Source: a virus
DNA length: 32,420 nucleotides
Virus record (IMG/VR): IMGVR_UViG_3300042898_002394
Location: 1 to 32,420 of that record
Reading direction: 5' to 3' (one strand)
Shown: one piece after another, positions 14,998 through 20,660 of the stretch
Position numbering within the stretch: the stretch's first letter is position 1
Layout of the letters: every line of letters starts with the position of its first letter
The notes under the pieces: model-generated
Databases searched by the model: none
The model's input: the letters and a program-made list of their open reading frames with translations, nothing else
Told to the model about the DNA's origin: nothing
Position numbers and translations under genes: made by a program

Positions 14998-15326
14998 TCT
15001 GGCCAGTATCCCCTCTTCTTGATTGAATAAAGAAGTCGATGTTTTTTCACCCATCGAATTGCATCTTCATGTCCTGCTATGGCTTCTGCCTTTGTGCTGT
15101 ATCGCTGGCATCCGATATCTGCGCTGTTAGATTTTTCGTCGAATATCATTGTTTCAAATATCAACGGCGGACCATCGTTATATCTGTGGTTCATGCCAAG
15201 CCAGACAGTTGAAATAAAGAAGCGGCCAATTGTGGTCTTGCTAAATTGACGCTCATCTAGGTCGCCCCATAATTCGAACCATTGATCGTGTGTGATCGGC
15301 TTGCCTTCTTGATCGTAGTAGCTCAT
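14994..15326 (-). CDS. Conserved phage protein, function unknown
   Basis: This encodes 110 residues starting MSYYDQEGKPITHDQW. A central block (RFFISTVWLGMNHRYNDGPP, then FETMIF) and a later RYSTKAEAIAGHEDAI belong to a family I know only as conserved phage hypotheticals. No catalytic motif is obvious. The start overlaps the preceding gene by ATGA and the stop overlaps the primase-helicase start by ATGA, so it is part of the replication operon. Confidence 0.7.
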   Translation of the reverse strand: MSYYDQEGKPITHDQWFELWGDLDERQFSKTTIGRFFISTVWLGMNHRYNDGPPLIFETMIFDEKSNSADIGCQRYSTKAEAIAGHEDAIRWVKKHRLLYSIKKRGYWPE

Positions 15327-15523
15327 TCGTCGTCTGCTTCTTCTTCAATGTAACGAGCGCGAAGACTGGCTCTGCAAATCTGCAGCCCTTCCTGGAATCC
15401 CTTTTCTCGTTCTCTGAAGCAGCAGTCAGATGCTTCTGTGACTATTTTCCTATTCAGCAATTTGATTATTTCTATTTCGATGCCCTCGAGGACTTCGTTA
15501 ATTGCCTTGACTTGCTCCGTCAT
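15323..15523 (-). CDS. Small helical protein, function unknown
   Basis: This encodes 66 residues, mainly helical, with an amphipathic N-terminal segment (VKAINEVLEGIEIEIIKLLN) and an acidic tail (EEEADDE). The ATG at 15521-15523 is preceded by AGGGGGGTAACAA. It overlaps the upstream GTG-start gene by 26 bases and the downstream gene by ATGA. I recognise no family. Confidence 0.6.
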   Translation of the reverse strand: MTEQVKAINEVLEGIEIEIIKLLNRKIVTEASDCCFREREKGFQEGLQICRASLRARYIEEEADDE

Positions 15524-15710
15524 TTGTTACCCCCCTAGATGATTCTCGGTCTTTCGCTCCTGCTGGGTCGCCTTGATCAAGGATGACGAAGCCCTGCGCT
15601 TGCAAATGTTCAACTATTCCGGTCGCAATTCTTCCCGGCGTATCTGGTAATCCGTACTCGTAATATTTCCAGAGCCATGCCGCGATCGTTGCTTTCGGTG
15701 TTTGTTTCAC
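15498..15710 (-). CDS. Small protein, function unknown (GTG start)
   Basis: This encodes 70 residues from a GTG at 15708-15710. The segment TPKATIAAWLWKYYEYGLPD followed by IATGIVEHLQAQGFVIL looks like a genuine small folded domain. The frame stays open upstream to an ATG at 15836, but that extension would translate a structured tRNA-like element and overlap the previous gene, so I prefer the GTG. No clear ribosome-binding site is visible before it, which lowers confidence in the start. The C-terminal third is polar and overlaps the next gene. Confidence 0.5.
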   Translation of the reverse strand: MKQTPKATIAAWLWKYYEYGLPDTPGRIATGIVEHLQAQGFVILDQGDPAGAKDRESSRGVTNDGASQGN

Positions 15711-15807
15711 GTGCGTGTGATCGGAATCGAACCGATCCGCTTCCCCTACGGCCGCCTGGCCCACGCGCCTTCCCCGGATGGAGGTAATGATCCGGGAATG
15801 GTCTATC
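15711..15807 (-). ncRNA. Truncated tRNA-like element with upstream hairpin
   Basis: On the minus strand a textbook T arm is present: ATCGG, loop TTCGATT, CCGAT (15735-15719), followed by CACACGC and a discriminator-like A. The segment GCGTGGG, 23 bases upstream of the T arm, pairs with CACACGC at six of seven positions, like an acceptor stem. The roughly 55-nt unit has room for only one further arm, and I find no anticodon arm. Immediately before it, CCCGGAT and ATCCGGG form a perfect 7-bp hairpin (15774-15797). It could be a decayed tRNA, the tRNA part of an old attachment site, or a tRNA mimic. No CCA is encoded. Confidence 0.4.
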
Positions 15808-16281
15808 TTACGCCGGCTTTGCTCCGAGCTGCGCAAGCAACGCCATCACTTCTGGTGAAAGTGCATCGGCGGTTACTACTTGCTTTGCTTCGGTTGCAGC
15901 TGCTGGCGCTGCCGCAGGCTTCGCAGGGGCAGATGCAACGAAGGCGTTTGCCTTTGCTAAATCTGCCGGGTTACTGGTTGCGTCGATCAGGATCCAGGGC
16001 GCTGACTTTCCTGGCTTTGCTGTTCCCTGTCCGATGCGTGCCAGAACCTTCTGGCCGACTTTGTTCTTCAGCGCGTTCTTGAGTGCAACGTTGAAGAATA
16101 GAAGCCCTTCGTGAATTTCCCCGGTGTCGAGGTTGGTCACGTTGACTTCGATTGCGTCGGTGTCGCCATGCACTGTGGTGATGCTGGCTTTATATTCGGT
16201 TGGTTCAATGATTAGCAATTGGTTTGCTAAATCTGCGACCTTTGGCTGGTCGCCGCCTGTTGCAAGTTCCGAGAATGTCAT
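15808..16281 (-). CDS. Possible ssDNA-binding-like protein
   Basis: This encodes 157 residues. Residues 15-110 look like a beta-rich domain (LLIIEPTEYKASITTVHG, then IEVNVTNLDTGEIHEGLLFF and VGQKVLARIGQG) compatible with an OB fold. The remainder is an Ala/Pro-rich linker and a short C-terminal helix. Similar proteins in actinophages lie beside recombination nucleases and are sometimes annotated as ssDNA-binding, and the neighbourhood here (Cas4-like nuclease, primase-helicase) fits. The C terminus does not end in the acidic tip of bacterial SSB. The ATG overlaps the upstream stop as ATGA and follows AAAGGGGGATCGAGA. The function is an inference from fold and context. Confidence 0.5.
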   Translation of the reverse strand: MTFSELATGGDQPKVADLANQLLIIEPTEYKASITTVHGDTDAIEVNVTNLDTGEIHEGLLFFNVALKNALKNKVGQKVLARIGQGTAKPGKSAPWILIDATSNPADLAKANAFVASAPAKPAAAPAAATEAKQVVTADALSPEVMALLAQLGAKPA

Positions 16282-16391
16282 TCTCGATCCCCCTTTGTCT
16301 TGGTGTTGCTTGGTTGTTGGTTTTCCAACTCTGTAGGCGGATTGCTTTCCGCGATTTCCTTTGCTATGTCCGAGATCGTCTTCTCGATCAT
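16278..16391 (-). CDS. Very small protein, function unknown
   Basis: This encodes 37 residues starting MIEKTISDIAKEI, a charged helix followed by a polar tail. The ATG at 16389-16391 overlaps the nuclease stop as ATGA and is preceded by GGAG ten bases away. Its own stop overlaps the next start as ATGA. The double coupling supports a real gene. A longer frame reaching 16496 would lie mostly inside the nuclease gene. Confidence 0.5.
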   Translation of the reverse strand: MIEKTISDIAKEIAESNPPTELENQQPSNTKTKGDRE

Positions 16392-17125
16392 GGAGTGGTA
16401 TCTCCGCTGCATGCCTTTGCTAAGTCTGTACTGAAAGGCTGGAAGTATGGGCAGTAATTGCAAAGCCGATCGGGGCTTGCTGGTATCAATTGCCAAAGTT
16501 CCGGGCTGTTCTCGACGTCGACGGTTGCTAGCAATCCGTAGACGGTGTCGAGTCTTGCCAGGGCTGCGATCGCAACTGATTCGTCGTAATCGTGAAGTTC
16601 CACATGCATGTCGTCAAGGCTGCCGCTTGTCGGTAAATAAATCAGTGCGACTTGTTTAACCTCTGCGCCTTCTTGCGCTTTGCCGTAGCCGTAGAGCTGC
16701 ACTTGTACGAGCTGCTGCTCGGTTGCTCCTTCTTTGCGCCGCTTCTCAAGGCCTGAGCTGCCTGTGGTTTTCCAGTCCATAACAATGCCGCGCCGCTTGT
16801 CGAATAAGTCCACTGTGCCGGTGAGATTGGCTCGAATGGTGACCTTCTGTTCGACTTCGAAGTCTTCAAGTTTGCCGAAGATATCGGCCAGGTGCGCATG
16901 GATCGCTGTTCCGACTTGCGCTGCCCAGTTTCCGCCGCCGGGGATCTCGTTTGCTTTATCCCAGTCGAGGAGTTTGTAAGCGATGCGCCTGGTGCATGAA
17001 TGGCCTATCTCGGATGGCCCGATATAAACCTGCTTTGATCTCGGTGTCCATGTGCCGGCCTTCGTGATGATTGCTGCCAATTCATCGCCGAGTGCCTTGC
17101 CTGGTGCGTGCGGTGATACGAACAT
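16388..17125 (-). CDS. Cas4/RecB-like exonuclease, PD-(D/E)XK with Fe-S cysteines
   Basis: This encodes 245 residues. Nuclease motifs appear in order: GTAIHAHLAD with His76 (72-81), GTVDLF with Asp106, VMDWKTTG with Asp117 and Lys119, and QVQLYGYG with Gln141. Four cysteines are placed as in Cas4 and AddB-type Fe-S nucleases, one before the core (Cys44 in GHSCTRR) and three after it (Cys222, Cys225, Cys239). The enzyme probably resects DNA ends for phage recombination or degrades host DNA. It follows a tiny acidic gene directly (TAG then ATG). No CRISPR array or other cas gene is in the window, so an adaptation role is unlikely. Confidence 0.85.
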   Translation of the reverse strand: MFVSPHAPGKALGDELAAIITKAGTWTPRSKQVYIGPSEIGHSCTRRIAYKLLDWDKANEIPGGGNWAAQVGTAIHAHLADIFGKLEDFEVEQKVTIRANLTGTVDLFDKRRGIVMDWKTTGSSGLEKRRKEGATEQQLVQVQLYGYGKAQEGAEVKQVALIYLPTSGSLDDMHVELHDYDESVAIAALARLDTVYGLLATVDVENSPELWQLIPASPDRLCNYCPYFQPFSTDLAKACSGDTTP

Positions 17126-17218
17126 CTAGTCGTCGTCCTCTTCATCGTCGTCTTCGTAAGGTGCGAAGATGGAAGGCTCTTCGATGCCTGGGTTTGGGAT
17201 AATTGTGGGCAGGCTCAT
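17126..17218 (-). CDS. Tiny acidic protein, function unknown
   Basis: This encodes 30 residues starting MSLPTIIPNPG and ending in an unbroken acidic run (YEDDDEEDDD). The ATG at 17216-17218 overlaps the stop of the upstream gene as ATGA, and the stop abuts the nuclease ATG. The acidic tail might bind a basic partner or modulate the nuclease next door, but this is only suggested by adjacency. Confidence 0.5.
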   Translation of the reverse strand: MSLPTIIPNPGIEEPSIFAPYEDDDEEDDD

Positions 17219-17532
17219 GCGTCTTGCTCCACGATCGTAAATCGCCGGCTGGTCGAAACTGTTTCCAGCGCTTCTATTACTTGCGGTGGAAGAATCTCCC
17301 TCGCTCGCTTTGTATCGAAGCGCTTGCTTTCGACTGTCGTCCATCTGATCACTGGGCGGTTCTGGTACATCGCAACTTCGGCATCGCCCATCGCCGCTTC
17401 AAGGTGCGAGCGTGCGACGTCTGCGATCTCGCTCCACTTCTTTGCTTCTGCCTGCGCTGCCTTGTATTGGCGCAGCCATTGGCCTACTCCGTCGTCGAAA
17501 TCAACGACGCCATGCTCTATTTCCATTGTCAT
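17215..17532 (-). CDS. Conserved phage protein beside the exonuclease
   Basis: This encodes 105 residues from the ATG at 17530-17532, placed directly after AGGGGGAAAG. The middle is a long charged helix (QYKAAQAEAKKWSEIADVAR), followed by a beta-hairpin-like region and a conserved-looking end (KRFDTKRAREILPPQVIEAL, then STSRRFTIVE). Proteins of this shape often precede Cas4/RecB-like exonuclease genes in phages, which suggests an accessory role in recombination. I cannot assign an activity. It overlaps the tiny acidic gene by ATGA. Confidence 0.65.
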   Translation of the reverse strand: MTMEIEHGVVDFDDGVGQWLRQYKAAQAEAKKWSEIADVARSHLEAAMGDAEVAMYQNRPVIRWTTVESKRFDTKRAREILPPQVIEALETVSTSRRFTIVEQDA

Positions 17533-17540
17533 CTTTCCCC

Positions 17541-17930
17541 CTAATACCAGCCGTAGCCGGTCTTTGCTTTCTGTTGCTTCCAATGAGTCCAAGCTGCGCA
17601 AGGGCCGCCGGCTCCGTATCGTCGTCCGATATATGCCAGGGCTGCGATCGTCTGGCTCACTCTGGATTCAGGGTGTCGCATTCCTAGATTTTTGTATGTG
17701 CCGGCAAGGAGCTGCCCCACTCCCTTTGCAGAGCTGGTGGGGTTATTGACGGATTGCCACGCGCTCTCCTTGCCGATTAATTGCGCGAAGCATTTGTATT
17801 GCTGTGGCTGCAGCAATTCTCGGGCGAGCTGCTTCGGATCGATGTGTTGCATCGGTGTCCTCTGCTCGTAAATGACCGGCGGTGTTGCCGGGGCTGGTGT
17901 TAAGGCTGCCGCCGCTAGGCTGCTGGTCAT
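17541..17930 (-). CDS. Lytic transglycosylase-like (SLT/Rpf-type) protein
   Basis: This encodes 129 residues from the ATG at 17928-17930, which overlaps the WhiB stop as ATGA. The domain contains CFAQLIGKESAW with a probable catalytic Glu55, NPTSSAKGVGQLL, ALAYIGRRYG, the actinobacterial-type GPCAAWTHWKQQ and a terminal GYGWY. Such domains cleave peptidoglycan. The first residues (MTSSLAAAALTPAPA) look like the second half of a Sec signal peptide. The frame remains open upstream and encodes IRRFIFIIGVST, which would complete one but lacks an ATG, GTG or TTG. The gene is far from the CHAP endolysin, so it may act early on the wall rather than in final lysis. Confidence 0.72.
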   Translation of the reverse strand: MTSSLAAAALTPAPATPPVIYEQRTPMQHIDPKQLARELLQPQQYKCFAQLIGKESAWQSVNNPTSSAKGVGQLLAGTYKNLGMRHPESRVSQTIAALAYIGRRYGAGGPCAAWTHWKQQKAKTGYGWY

Positions 17931-18391
17931 CGTTGAGACTCCAATGATGAAGATAAATCGGCGGATTGAATATTTGTTATCTGGTTTGATTGGTCTTCTC
18001 GCTTTCTCGCCTTGTTTGCTTCAGTGAAGATCCGATAAACCTGGGTCACTCTGATGCCTACTTTTCTGGCGATTTCGTCTGTCGAGATTCCTTGATCGCG
18101 TAGCTTGATGATGCGCTTCTGGCGCTCCATCTTCTGATCGCGCTTCAAGACCTGGCCCCTCTCGGACGGCGTCTTGCCGCCCCAGATGCCATGTGGGATC
18201 TCTTCTTTGATGGCGTATGCCAAGCATTCCTTTCTTTCGATACAACCGCCGCATATTCTGCGAAGGTTTGGGAGGCGCTCTGCCTCTTCTGCTTTCCCTT
18301 CCGGGAAGAAATAATCGGGATCTCCAATTTCGACGCATGATGCATTCTCGAAGAGCTGCACGAATGGGAGATGTTGCGTCGTTCTAATCAT
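17927..18391 (-). CDS. whiB: WhiB-family Fe-S transcription regulator fused to a helix-turn-helix
   Basis: This encodes 154 residues. Four cysteines (19, 47, 50, 56) in the pattern C-x27-C-x2-C-x5-C and the turn GIWGG (68-72) define a WhiB protein, which holds a 4Fe-4S cluster and binds the primary sigma factor in Actinobacteria. After a basic linker, residues 92-122 (RDQGISTDEIARKVGIRV, then VYRIF) form a resolvase-like helix-turn-helix, an extra DNA-binding domain not needed in ordinary WhiB proteins. It probably redirects host RNA polymerase to phage promoters. The gene overlaps the resolvase-like gene by eight bases and the transglycosylase by four. Confidence 0.9.
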   Translation of the reverse strand: MIRTTQHLPFVQLFENASCVEIGDPDYFFPEGKAEEAERLPNLRRICGGCIERKECLAYAIKEEIPHGIWGGKTPSERGQVLKRDQKMERQKRIIKLRDQGISTDEIARKVGIRVTQVYRIFTEANKARKREDQSNQITNIQSADLSSSLESQR

Positions 18392-18734
18392 GGCGCTGTA
18401 CCCACTGCTCTAAATTCTCAACGACCCAGGCCTTCTCAATGCCTGCGTTGCGTCGTTTAATTATGACGTATGCCGGCGGCGTTTGCTCTAGTCCTCTGGC
18501 CTTTGCATAGTTCGCCGCTTCTGTCGTTGCTTCATCCCAGAACGCCGGGAGCGATATGTTCTTTCGGTTCTTTAATTCCAGAATGTATGTTTTGCCTGCA
18601 ACGATCGCGACGATGTCGCCTTCGTCTTTGCTGCCGGCTTTGGTCAGTCGTTCTGCGATCGCTCCAACCGAACGCAGCCACTTCATTACATCTGTTTCGA
18701 AGAGTGCGCCTTTGCGTCCGTTTGGGTTTGCCAT
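18384..18734 (-). CDS. PD-(D/E)XK nuclease, Holliday junction resolvase-like
   Basis: This encodes 116 residues with KGALFETDVMKWLRSVG (Glu13), GSKDEGDIVAIVAGK (Asp40) and YILELKNRKN (Glu53, Lys55), the E...D...ExK layout of archaeal Hjc and phage resolvase-like enzymes. A conserved YAKARG follows. It would cut branched recombination intermediates or act as a general nuclease. The gene starts immediately after the stop of the upstream hypothetical gene. Endonuclease VII at 11019-11423 is a second potential resolvase. Confidence 0.8.
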   Translation of the reverse strand: MANPNGRKGALFETDVMKWLRSVGAIAERLTKAGSKDEGDIVAIVAGKTYILELKNRKNISLPAFWDEATTEAANYAKARGLEQTPPAYVIIKRRNAGIEKAWVVENLEQWVQRHD

Positions 18735-19073
18735 TTACTTTACGAGTTCCAATCGTGGGGCTGCTGGTTCTTTGATCGCTCTGACTGTGATCAGGATTTG
18801 TTCCGCCAAAGTCAGCGCTTCGTCCTGGCTCATGTTTGCAATCAATAAAGCTGTGGCATCTAGTTTGTCGCGATGTTTGGAATATCTATCGAAGCCTTCT
18901 TCTGTCTTGAGGTTTTCAATCTTTCCATAATCGGCCAAGTCTGCGATGTAGTCCGGGTGTACTTCTCTGCCGGTTTCTTCTATCAAATCTAGGACGGCAT
19001 CTCGTTCTTCTAAATAAATCGCCAGGCGTCCTTCGTTGCCATGTACTGAAAATAAAGGCTCGCGATATTTCAT
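18735..19073 (-). CDS. Hypothetical early protein
   Basis: This encodes 112 residues starting MKYREPLFSVHG, soluble and charged, with a helical C-terminal half (SQDEALTLAEQILITVRAI). I recognise no motif. The start overlaps the small membrane protein stop by four bases and its stop abuts the resolvase-like gene's ATG, placing it second in the early leftward operon. Confidence 0.65.
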   Translation of the reverse strand: MKYREPLFSVHGNEGRLAIYLEERDAVLDLIEETGREVHPDYIADLADYGKIENLKTEEGFDRYSKHRDKLDATALLIANMSQDEALTLAEQILITVRAIKEPAAPRLELVK

Positions 19074-19228
19074 TTGCGGATCGCCTTCGCCATCTTCTGT
19101 TGCTTGCTTTCGTATTGCATCGCTGCTCGAATGTCTTCTTCAAGTGGATCGTTCTGCCATCGCAATAATAATGCGGTGATGATTCCTGCTGCTGCGATCC
19201 CTGCTCCGATGATGAGCTGTAGCTCCAT
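19070..19228 (-). CDS. Small single-span membrane protein
   Basis: This encodes 52 residues from the ATG at 19226-19228, directly after CAGGGGGAACCAG. Residues 3-22 (LQLIIGAGIAAAGIITALLL) form one membrane helix, followed by a charged cytoplasmic-type tail (EEDIRAAMQYESKQQKMAK). The longer frame to 19375 runs through intergenic DNA and is unlikely. It is the first gene of the leftward early operon. A role in superinfection exclusion is conceivable but not shown. Confidence 0.6.
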   Translation of the reverse strand: MELQLIIGAGIAAAGIITALLLRWQNDPLEEDIRAAMQYESKQQKMAKAIRK

Positions 19229-19359
19229 CTGGTTCCCCCTGCTGTCTTGGGGCCTTGCGGCCATGTCGTTGCTAATTGTGGGGGCAGTGGGGCTGTTTCT
19301 GGATCCGCCACGCCGTTGCTTCGCCCGGGCCTGGCGATTCACGCTCAGTTTGCTGGGGC

Positions 19360-19368
19360 TGTGGATAA
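19360..19368 (-). promoter_or_regulatory. Perfect DnaA box (reverse orientation)
   Basis: TGTGGATAA is the exact complement of TTATCCACA. It overlaps a 6-bp inverted repeat ending in CCACAG. It could bind host DnaA either for replication or to control the divergent operons. Confidence 0.45.
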
Positions 19369-19397
19369 AACCCACAGGATTCAGGCGTGTTTCTGTA

Positions 19398-19426
19398 TTG
19401 CTCTTTGTATGGACAAGCCCTAAGTT
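19398..19426 (+). promoter_or_regulatory. Candidate promoter of the rightward operon
   Basis: TTGCTC (19398-19403) and TAAGTT (19421-19426) are separated by 17 bases and fit the loose actinobacterial -35 and TANNNT -10 patterns. A start near 19433 would give a leader of about 45 bases before the first gene at 19478. Confidence 0.35.
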
Positions 19427-19477
19427 ATGGGTGTGGGCAAGAGAGGAAATTCCTCAAGGCCTACGGGGGGTAATAAA

Positions 19478-19768
19478 ATGCTAGTTCTTAATCTTCAAGA
19501 TGTAATGATCGAAGCTGCTACCGAGCTTGCTATCTCTGGCGAGATCGATGTTCCGGTTGATAATCAATGGGGCGGCGTCGATGTGTTTCTTCCTGGTGTT
19601 GTTGCACATCGCGGTCGCAATTTTTACAACGGTGTTCGCTTCGTTGAAGTCGACGGTTCTATCGTGATGTACAAGTTTCGCGGATCTCTTGTTTGTGCCG
19701 AAGTTACTTTCAAGGGCGAGATGGTTTCATCTTCTGTCCTCGTTGCGATTGCGAAGGAGTGGCTCTAA
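19478..19768 (+). CDS. First gene of plus-strand operon, function unknown
   Basis: This encodes 96 residues starting MLVLNLQDVMIEAATELA, from the ATG preceded by CGGGGGGTAATAA. It appears to be a small alpha/beta domain (VDVFLPGVVAHRG, then VRFVEVDGSIVMYKFRG). I recognise no family. It leads a run of seven small, tightly packed genes, the only genes on this strand, and its stop overlaps the next start as TAATG. Confidence 0.65.
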   Translation: MLVLNLQDVMIEAATELAISGEIDVPVDNQWGGVDVFLPGVVAHRGRNFYNGVRFVEVDGSIVMYKFRGSLVCAEVTFKGEMVSSSVLVAIAKEWL

Positions 19769-20034
19769 TGACTTTGAACGATCTCATCGAGCAGCTGCAG
19801 GATCTTGTTGAAGAATTTCCTGAATTGGCCGAGGCCGATGTAATGGTCGCCACTCAGCCTTCTTATCCGTTGACTGCCGTCATCGATTGCATCTCCCTGG
19901 TTGATTCGGAAGATGAAGACGAGGACGAAGATATTTCTGGCGGTTTGCCTACTGTCTGGATCGCGACTTCTGAAGTTGGTTCTTCTTCTTCGATTTCTCC
20001 TTATGCTCCTTCTGCTGCATGGGAAGGTCGCTGA
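19768..20034 (+). CDS. Conserved small acidic protein, function unknown
   Basis: This encodes 88 residues starting MTLNDLIEQLQDLVEEFPEL. The helical N terminus followed by ADVMVATQPSYPLTAVI resembles a small family common in actinophages and annotated only as hypothetical. Residues 50-60 are an acidic run (SEDEDEDEDI). The C terminus is Ser/Pro-rich. It is coupled to the upstream gene by TAATG. Confidence 0.65.
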   Translation: MTLNDLIEQLQDLVEEFPELAEADVMVATQPSYPLTAVIDCISLVDSEDEDEDEDISGGLPTVWIATSEVGSSSSISPYAPSAAWEGR

Positions 20035-20036
20035 TC

Positions 20037-20204
20037 ATGAATAAGCCCCAGGTAAAGGTTGCCGGTCTTCCTGATTGCGATGCCTGCGATGGTCGCTGGC
20101 AGGCGATCTACAAGCGTCAATATCAACATCCAAATGGCGAGCGCTATTGGATGAATATGTGTGTCTTCTGTCTTCCTAAACATTCCGAATTTGAGGTGAA
20201 ATAA
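20037..20204 (+). CDS. Small zinc-binding protein
   Basis: This encodes 55 residues starting MNKPQVKVAG. Two cysteine pairs, CDAC (14-17) and CVFC (42-45), should form a single zinc ribbon around a beta hairpin (AIYKRQY). Such tiny proteins in phages can bind nucleic acid or host factors. The start is two bases after the upstream stop, and the next gene follows directly. Confidence 0.6.
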   Translation: MNKPQVKVAGLPDCDACDGRWQAIYKRQYQHPNGERYWMNMCVFCLPKHSEFEVK

Positions 20205-20375
20205 ATGGGTGCAATGAAAGCAATTTATACGGATGTCTGCGATGCGATGTATACGGCTTCGCATAATCTTCTGGAGGCCGTCGAGTCTGGCGATGCCGAT
20301 CTTATGGAGGCGGTGCTGGTGAACACTCTGGCTGGTCTTCCTTCCTATCTCGAGGCGTTAAGGAGCACGAAGTGA
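20205..20375 (+). CDS. Small helical protein, function unknown
   Basis: This encodes 56 residues starting MGAMKAIYTDVCDAMYTA, predicted to be nearly all helix with acidic character (LLEAVESGDADLMEAVL). The ATG directly follows the upstream TAA. GAGGTGAAATAA provides a weak ribosome-binding site. I recognise no family. Confidence 0.55.
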   Translation: MGAMKAIYTDVCDAMYTASHNLLEAVESGDADLMEAVLVNTLAGLPSYLEALRSTK

Positions 20376-20539
20376 AAATGGATCCGAAGTTTGTTCGTCG
20401 TCGTCGCGCAGTGGCGATCGTGATTGGCCTGCTGCTAGCCAGCCTGTTCACGTATGCCACTCGCGATCTCTGCTGGACTGGTTCTGGCTATGGCTCCTGC
20501 TCTGCAATGATTGACGAGGTGATCTCCGATGGCCGTTAA
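20372..20539 (+). CDS. Small single-span membrane protein (GTG start)
   Basis: This encodes 55 residues. The GTG at 20372-20374 is preferred over the ATG at 20378 because AGGAG lies exactly six bases upstream and the GTGA overlap couples it to the previous gene. A basic N terminus (KFVRRRR) precedes one membrane helix (AVAIVIGLLLASLFTYA). The short outer part has two cysteines (LCWTGSGYGSC) that could form a disulphide. A role in host envelope modification is possible. Confidence 0.55.
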   Translation: MKMDPKFVRRRRAVAIVIGLLLASLFTYATRDLCWTGSGYGSCSAMIDEVISDGR

Positions 20540-20660
20540 GAAGGCGCGTTCTGTCCGGGTGTCTGATTCCCTGTGGGCTGCTGTAAAAGCCAAAGCTGCC
20601 GCCGATTCGAAGTCGGTCAGCGAAGTGATTGTGGATGCTCTGAAAGCCTACGTGCGATGA
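20529..20660 (+). CDS. Ribbon-helix-helix DNA-binding protein (CopG/Arc-like)
   Basis: This encodes 43 residues: ARSVRVSDSLWAAVKAKAAA followed by DSKSVSEVIVDALKAYV. One beta strand (SVRVS) and two helices with a conserved SVSEVI turn are the defining layout of a ribbon-helix-helix dimer, with the strand contacting the DNA major groove. It probably regulates a phage operon, most likely its own or the divergent early promoter. It overlaps the upstream gene by 11 bases and the downstream gene by ATGA. Confidence 0.75.
   Translation: MAVKKARSVRVSDSLWAAVKAKAAADSKSVSEVIVDALKAYVR

Larger units (their letters stand above)
19229..19477. promoter_or_regulatory. Divergent intergenic region
   Basis: These 249 bases separate the leftward early operon from the rightward small-gene operon and are the longest noncoding stretch. 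They hold a candidate rightward promoter (19398-19426) and a DnaA box (19360-19368) inside the small inverted repeat CTGTGG-ATAAAAC-CCACAG. I do not see a convincing leftward promoter, although one is expected. Confidence 0.5.

Noticed and set aside
15711-15745. Active attP site for lysogenic integration
   Set aside because: No integrase, excisionase or repressor can be recognised anywhere in the circular genome, so an active integration site is not supported.
15498-15836. Longer 112-residue version of the small GTG-start gene, beginning at ATG 15836
   Set aside because: The extra part would translate the hairpin and tRNA-like element and overlap the upstream gene. The folded-looking protein segment begins only at the GTG.
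19070-19375. 101-residue version of the small membrane protein starting at 19375
   Set aside because: The extra N-terminal part is basic, low in structure and crosses the DnaA box region. The ATG at 19228 has an immediate ribosome-binding site.
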